Positions 6,480 to 9,439 of a stretch of 9,439 nt of DNA are shown piece by piece (position 1 is the stretch's first letter; the number at the start of each line of letters is the position of its first letter). This DNA is from Planctomycetota bacterium. Its GTDB lineage: Bacteria > Planctomycetota > Planctomycetia > Planctomycetales > Planctomycetaceae. Where the stretch lies: the NCBI GenBank assembly GCA_013151585.1, contig JAADHY010000465.1, forward strand, positions 1,382 to 10,820. The letters run 5' to 3'. Both the position numbers and the translations under genes were made by a program. The notes below the pieces were generated by a model that was not told the origin of the DNA, searched no databases, and saw only the letters and a list, made by a program, of their open reading frames with translations.

Positions 6480-7912
6480 TTCAGGCCGAACACCCCCATT
6501 TGGCCCAAGTCTTAGACATCGGGGTCATTGCAGCGGGGCAGCCATTCTTGGTCGTGGAGGATGTCGGCGCCTGCGACTTGCCCGCGTACGCTGCCGAACA
6601 TCGACTGACGTCGCACCAGATCGCAGCACTCGTGGCAAAGGTCGCAAGAGCGGTTGCGGCCATCCATCGGGCCGGGACGGTGCACGGGGCGGTTGTGCCG
6701 GAGAGTGTTCGTGTCGATCTGCGAGGGCAACCCTATCTGATGGGGTTTGGACTGCTGCATCGCTTGCTCCGCAGCCATCAACCAGAAGCGTCTGCTGGAA
6801 AGCGTGACAACCCGTCCGGCGTTCAGACGCAAGGGGTGGTCCGCGAAACGGGGGCGTCGGACGAGCAAGAGGACATTTTCGGTTTGGGAAGAGTGCTGTA
6901 TTTCCTGCTGACGGGCCAGCATCTGCCCTCGGAAGGAAGCGCGCCCCGCGCTGGTTTTACTCGCAGTCGCCCGCATGAGCCGATAGAAACAGAGGTGTCG
7001 GCAGCGCCGGAAGGCATCGAAACTGGACCACAGCCGACCGAACGCACCCACGGGCGTGAATCAGTCGTCGACGACTCTTTGAAGCGGCGCGGCGTTCCGC
7101 GAGGACTGCGGGCCATTTGCCAGAGGTGTTTGGCGGCGGAATCGGGCGGTCGGTATCCCCACGCCGAACGCGTCGCCGAGGAACTGGAACATTTTCTCCG
7201 GTGCGGTCGGGTAGCCCGCGGGATTTGGGCGGTCTTGGCTTTGAGCGTGGTTGTCGGCGTGGCCATCGCTTGGCTAGGACGTCTCCGTGAACAACCGATG
7301 GGCAGTCCGGAGAAGTCGGCTCCTGCGACGGATCAGCGCCGGGCAACCGCGCCATCGATCGTTTCACCGGTGACGATCCTGGTTCAGATCGGCAGCGGGG
7401 ATTTCTTCAACGAGGTGGAAGACGCCCTGCCGATCACCACGGGCGAGCGGCTGCGGGTCGCGGTCGGCGTGTTGCCGGACGTGCATGCGGCGCTGTTCCG
7501 TGTGGATGTATCGGGAAAGCTCACTGTTTTGGCTCGAACGAATAGCAAGCCGGGCGGTACTGTCTTGCGGTATCCAGCAGACAAGAAGGCCGCGGCGGAA
7601 ATCGAAGGCCGCCCCGGGACCGAACTATTTTTCGTGTGCGGTCGCCGGTCGGCTACCGTCGATGTGGAGGAGGTGGCTCGCTTGTGGAACGGCCGACCGC
7701 TGCCGAAGCTCCCCGACGACTGCGTGATTCGCGTGACGGCGGTTAGTGGGCAAAGCGAGCCGGTCCTCGAGAATTCGCCAGGAGCCGCTCGAACATCGAC
7801 TCCGCAAGCGGCCGTCCGTGATCGGATCAGGCGATTCGGCCAGAGGCTTCAGCACGCAGGATATGAGTTTTTTGGAGCCATCGCCTTCTCGCATCAACGT
7901 CATCACCCATGA
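6404..7912 (+). CDS. kinase-like (pseudokinase) membrane protein, C-terminal part after frame break
   Basis: Open from a TTG at 6404, which has no properly spaced Shine-Dalgarno, so this is most likely the continuation of the 5901 frame. Numbering below is for the joined protein. The alpha-C/beta-4 region (RRWFEAEGRKLIQAEHPHL) is kinase-like, but the beta-3 lysine is missing (WGVILGRR). The catalytic loop reads VHGAVVPES (HRD replaced by H262-G-A) and the metal motif GFG (282-284) replaces DFG. APE is absent, while EDIFGLGRVLYFLLTG keeps the alpha-F pattern. The kinase-end motif GVPRGLRAICQRCLAAE...RYPHAERVAEELEHFL is intact. One transmembrane segment lies at about 441-460. The C-terminal part (about 488-670; TTGERLRVAVGVLPDVHAAL, GTELFFVC) resembles the DUF4384-like domain found on planctomycete kinases, a tentative match. 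I infer a signalling or scaffold protein partnered with the sigma factor, without phosphotransfer activity. Confidence 0.75.
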   Translation: MGVILGRRSIPEDSRRWFEAEGRKLIQAEHPHLAQVLDIGVIAAGQPFLVVEDVGACDLPAYAAEHRLTSHQIAALVAKVARAVAAIHRAGTVHGAVVPESVRVDLRGQPYLMGFGLLHRLLRSHQPEASAGKRDNPSGVQTQGVVRETGASDEQEDIFGLGRVLYFLLTGQHLPSEGSAPRAGFTRSRPHEPIETEVSAAPEGIETGPQPTERTHGRESVVDDSLKRRGVPRGLRAICQRCLAAESGGRYPHAERVAEELEHFLRCGRVARGIWAVLALSVVVGVAIAWLGRLREQPMGSPEKSAPATDQRRATAPSIVSPVTILVQIGSGDFFNEVEDALPITTGERLRVAVGVLPDVHAALFRVDVSGKLTVLARTNSKPGGTVLRYPADKKAAAEIEGRPGTELFFVCGRRSATVDVEEVARLWNGRPLPKLPDDCVIRVTAVSGQSEPVLENSPGAARTSTPQAAVRDRIRRFGQRLQHAGYEFFGAIAFSHQRHHP

Positions 7913-7936
7913 GGCGGACCGGAACGACCGGCCCAG

Positions 7937-9439
7937 TCATCGATCCTCACGACGCCGAGAAGCCGACAACGCCGCACTATCCCCCGAAGGACTTGTAGCA
8001 GACGGCAAGCCGGTTTCGATGATGACCGGATTGTGGGCCCCGGCGTCGGCGGTCTGGAGAACGACAAGGTAGGCACCGTCGCTGGTCAAAGCGATCCGAT
8101 CGATGGCCTCGCCAAACGGGTCGAGCCTCAAGGACAACCGGGCGGTGGCGACGTTCCAAAGTAAGACCTGCCCGTCCTCGCCACCAGAGACGAGTGTCTG
8201 ACTGTCGGGCGTGAAGGCGATGGTCCGGACAGGGGCCCGGTGTCCATGCAACACGTGAGGTTGATGGAGTTTGTCCATGCGTCGCAGCAAGATCTTGCGA
8301 TCTTGACTGGCGCTGGCGATCCAGCGCCCGTCCGGACTGAACGCGATGTCGTTGATCGTGGAATCATGGCTCGGCAAAATGCTCACGAGTTTCCAGCTTG
8401 CTAACGAATACAGGGCCAATGAGTCATCGGGCGTGGTGCCGAGTGCCAGCCACTCCGACCGAGGCGCGACGGCCATCGCCGTGCAGCGCAGGCCTTTGCC
8501 GAAAGACAATAACTGCCCGGTCGCTTGCTCAAACACCTGAAGCTCCTGGGGCGCATTGCCGCGAACCATTTGGATCAAGTGGCGATTGTCAAGAGAGAAG
8601 GCCAGATAAGTATTTCCCGAGGTACGTTCTTCATCGCCGATCGGCGTTATCTGGCGGACGCACTGCCCGGTGCGCACCTCCCACACGCAAAGATGCCCAT
8701 CGAGCGTCGTGGCGGCGATGCGCTGCCCGTCCGGTGAAACCGTCAGTCTCACCCAGCCCTCTTTTTCGGTGTCGAACACAAGCCGCTGATCGCCCGTTTC
8801 CAGGTCCCAGATCCGTGGAGGACCGCCCCAGTGGATCGCGGCTAGGAGATGCGTGCCGGGAACTGCTGCGATATCTCGAACCCGCGACGCGTACGGCGTC
8901 AGTCCCGTTTGGTCCAAATGAAGGCTGCGCAAAAAGCTCTCCCCCCAGTTTCTCCAAATCCGAGCTTTTTCGTCGGACCCGACGGATGCGATTTGCCTCC
9001 CATCGTTGGAGAAGGCAACGCCGTAAACACGCCCCTCGTGGGCGTGCCAGACCCGGATCGGTAACAGGTCGTCAGGGAAACCGTCCTGATAGTCCCATAT
9101 CCGCACTGCGCCGCCCCGATCGCCGACGGCGAGCCATGTTCCGACCGGTGAAAAGGCGATCGATTGGACGGTATCCGTCAATTTTCTCTCGAAGATCCGA
9201 TCCCCCGACGGCAAACGAAAAACCGCAAAATGGCCGGAGATTCCCCCGGCAGCGACGTAACGCGAATTCGGCGAAACGGCTACCCACCGGGGCGGTGCGT
9301 CGAACGGCCGGACGAAAGCGATCCCCATCTTTGAGAGGTCCCACACGATCAGCTCTTGTCCGCCAACGGCCGCCAGCCACCGCTGGTCGGGCGTAATCAC
9401 GAGGGTTTCTAAGGAGTCGTGGCCCGTGTCTAAAATGTT
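7937..9439 (-). CDS. WD40-repeat protein, 5' end beyond right edge
   Basis: Stop TGA at 7937-7939. The frame is open to the right edge: 500 codons before the stop. A GTG at 9400 is not the true start, because the 13 codons upstream (NILDTGHDSLETL) complete the first visible WD40 blade, whose GH precedes ITPDQRWLAAVGGQELIVWDL. About 11 blades can be counted, with GH/AH, VAFSxDGR and (I/V)WD(L/Y) landmarks. The clearest are HAHEGRVYGVAFSNDGR, SHDSTINDIAFSPDGRW and GHRAPVRTIAFTPDSQ. Blades 7-8 are divergent. Eleven exceeds one seven-bladed propeller, so at least two propellers are likely. The visible part has no signal peptide, transmembrane segment or enzyme domain. The missing N-terminus could carry a kinase domain, as in many planctomycete WD40 proteins. 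The last 20 or so residues are a disordered Ser/Arg tail. Role: probably protein-protein scaffolding. It converges with the kinase-like gene, leaving 24 bases and no clear terminator. Confidence 0.88.
   Translation of the reverse strand, partial: NILDTGHDSLETLVITPDQRWLAAVGGQELIVWDLSKMGIAFVRPFDAPPRWVAVSPNSRYVAAGGISGHFAVFRLPSGDRIFERKLTDTVQSIAFSPVGTWLAVGDRGGAVRIWDYQDGFPDDLLPIRVWHAHEGRVYGVAFSNDGRQIASVGSDEKARIWRNWGESFLRSLHLDQTGLTPYASRVRDIAAVPGTHLLAAIHWGGPPRIWDLETGDQRLVFDTEKEGWVRLTVSPDGQRIAATTLDGHLCVWEVRTGQCVRQITPIGDEERTSGNTYLAFSLDNRHLIQMVRGNAPQELQVFEQATGQLLSFGKGLRCTAMAVAPRSEWLALGTTPDDSLALYSLASWKLVSILPSHDSTINDIAFSPDGRWIASASQDRKILLRRMDKLHQPHVLHGHRAPVRTIAFTPDSQTLVSGGEDGQVLLWNVATARLSLRLDPFGEAIDRIALTSDGAYLVVLQTADAGAHNPVIIETGLPSATSPSGDSAALSASRRREDR

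Noticed and set aside
8398..9396. A 332-codon plus-strand open frame opposite the WD40 gene
   Set aside because: The translation is Arg/Pro-rich with no domain, and it lies wholly antisense to a convincing repeat protein; it is a GC-driven shadow frame.

Overview
The window looks like a stretch of a Planctomycetota chromosome. No taxonomic marker gene is present, so this is inference from content: GC-rich genes with long spacers, a DUF1570-type HExxH protein, a Ser/Thr kinase fused to PD40 (WD40-like) propeller repeats, an ECF sigma factor paired with a membrane kinase-like protein, and a large WD40 protein. That combination is typical of the phylum.

Layout. (1) Positions 1-938, minus strand: 312 codons of a secreted or membrane-anchored DUF1570 putative metallopeptidase, open at the left edge. 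(2) 939-1937: about 1 kb with no credible gene, holding several inverted repeats, one resembling a dispersed intergenic palindrome and one a stem-loop just behind the next gene. (3) 1938-4367, minus: a complete 809-residue Hanks-type Ser/Thr kinase with intact catalytic residues, one transmembrane segment and a C-terminal PD40-type propeller. (4) 4368-5272: a 905-base divergent intergenic region with no credible gene but a perfect 14-bp inverted repeat and an 18-bp palindrome close to the sigma-factor start. (5) 5273-5908, plus: an ECF-like sigma factor. (6) 5901-7912, plus: a kinase-like membrane protein overlapping the sigma gene by 8 bases. Its reading frame is broken once, by an apparent -1 shift at a G5 run near 6406-6410, and its kinase domain lacks every catalytic motif that can be checked. 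(7) 7937-9439, minus, convergent with a 24-base gap: a WD40-repeat protein with about 11 visible blades, open at the right edge.

How the parts may work together (inference). The sigma factor and the pseudokinase are probably co-transcribed and translationally coupled, so the membrane protein is the obvious candidate regulator of the sigma factor, in place of a classical anti-sigma factor, none of which is visible. Because it appears unable to phosphorylate, it may act by binding, or together with the catalytically intact kinase encoded divergently next door. The propeller domains of the kinase and of the WD40 protein would suit ligand sensing or protein scaffolding. The most interesting item is this sigma factor/pseudokinase/active kinase cluster and the question of whether the frame break is a mutation, a sequencing error or recoding.
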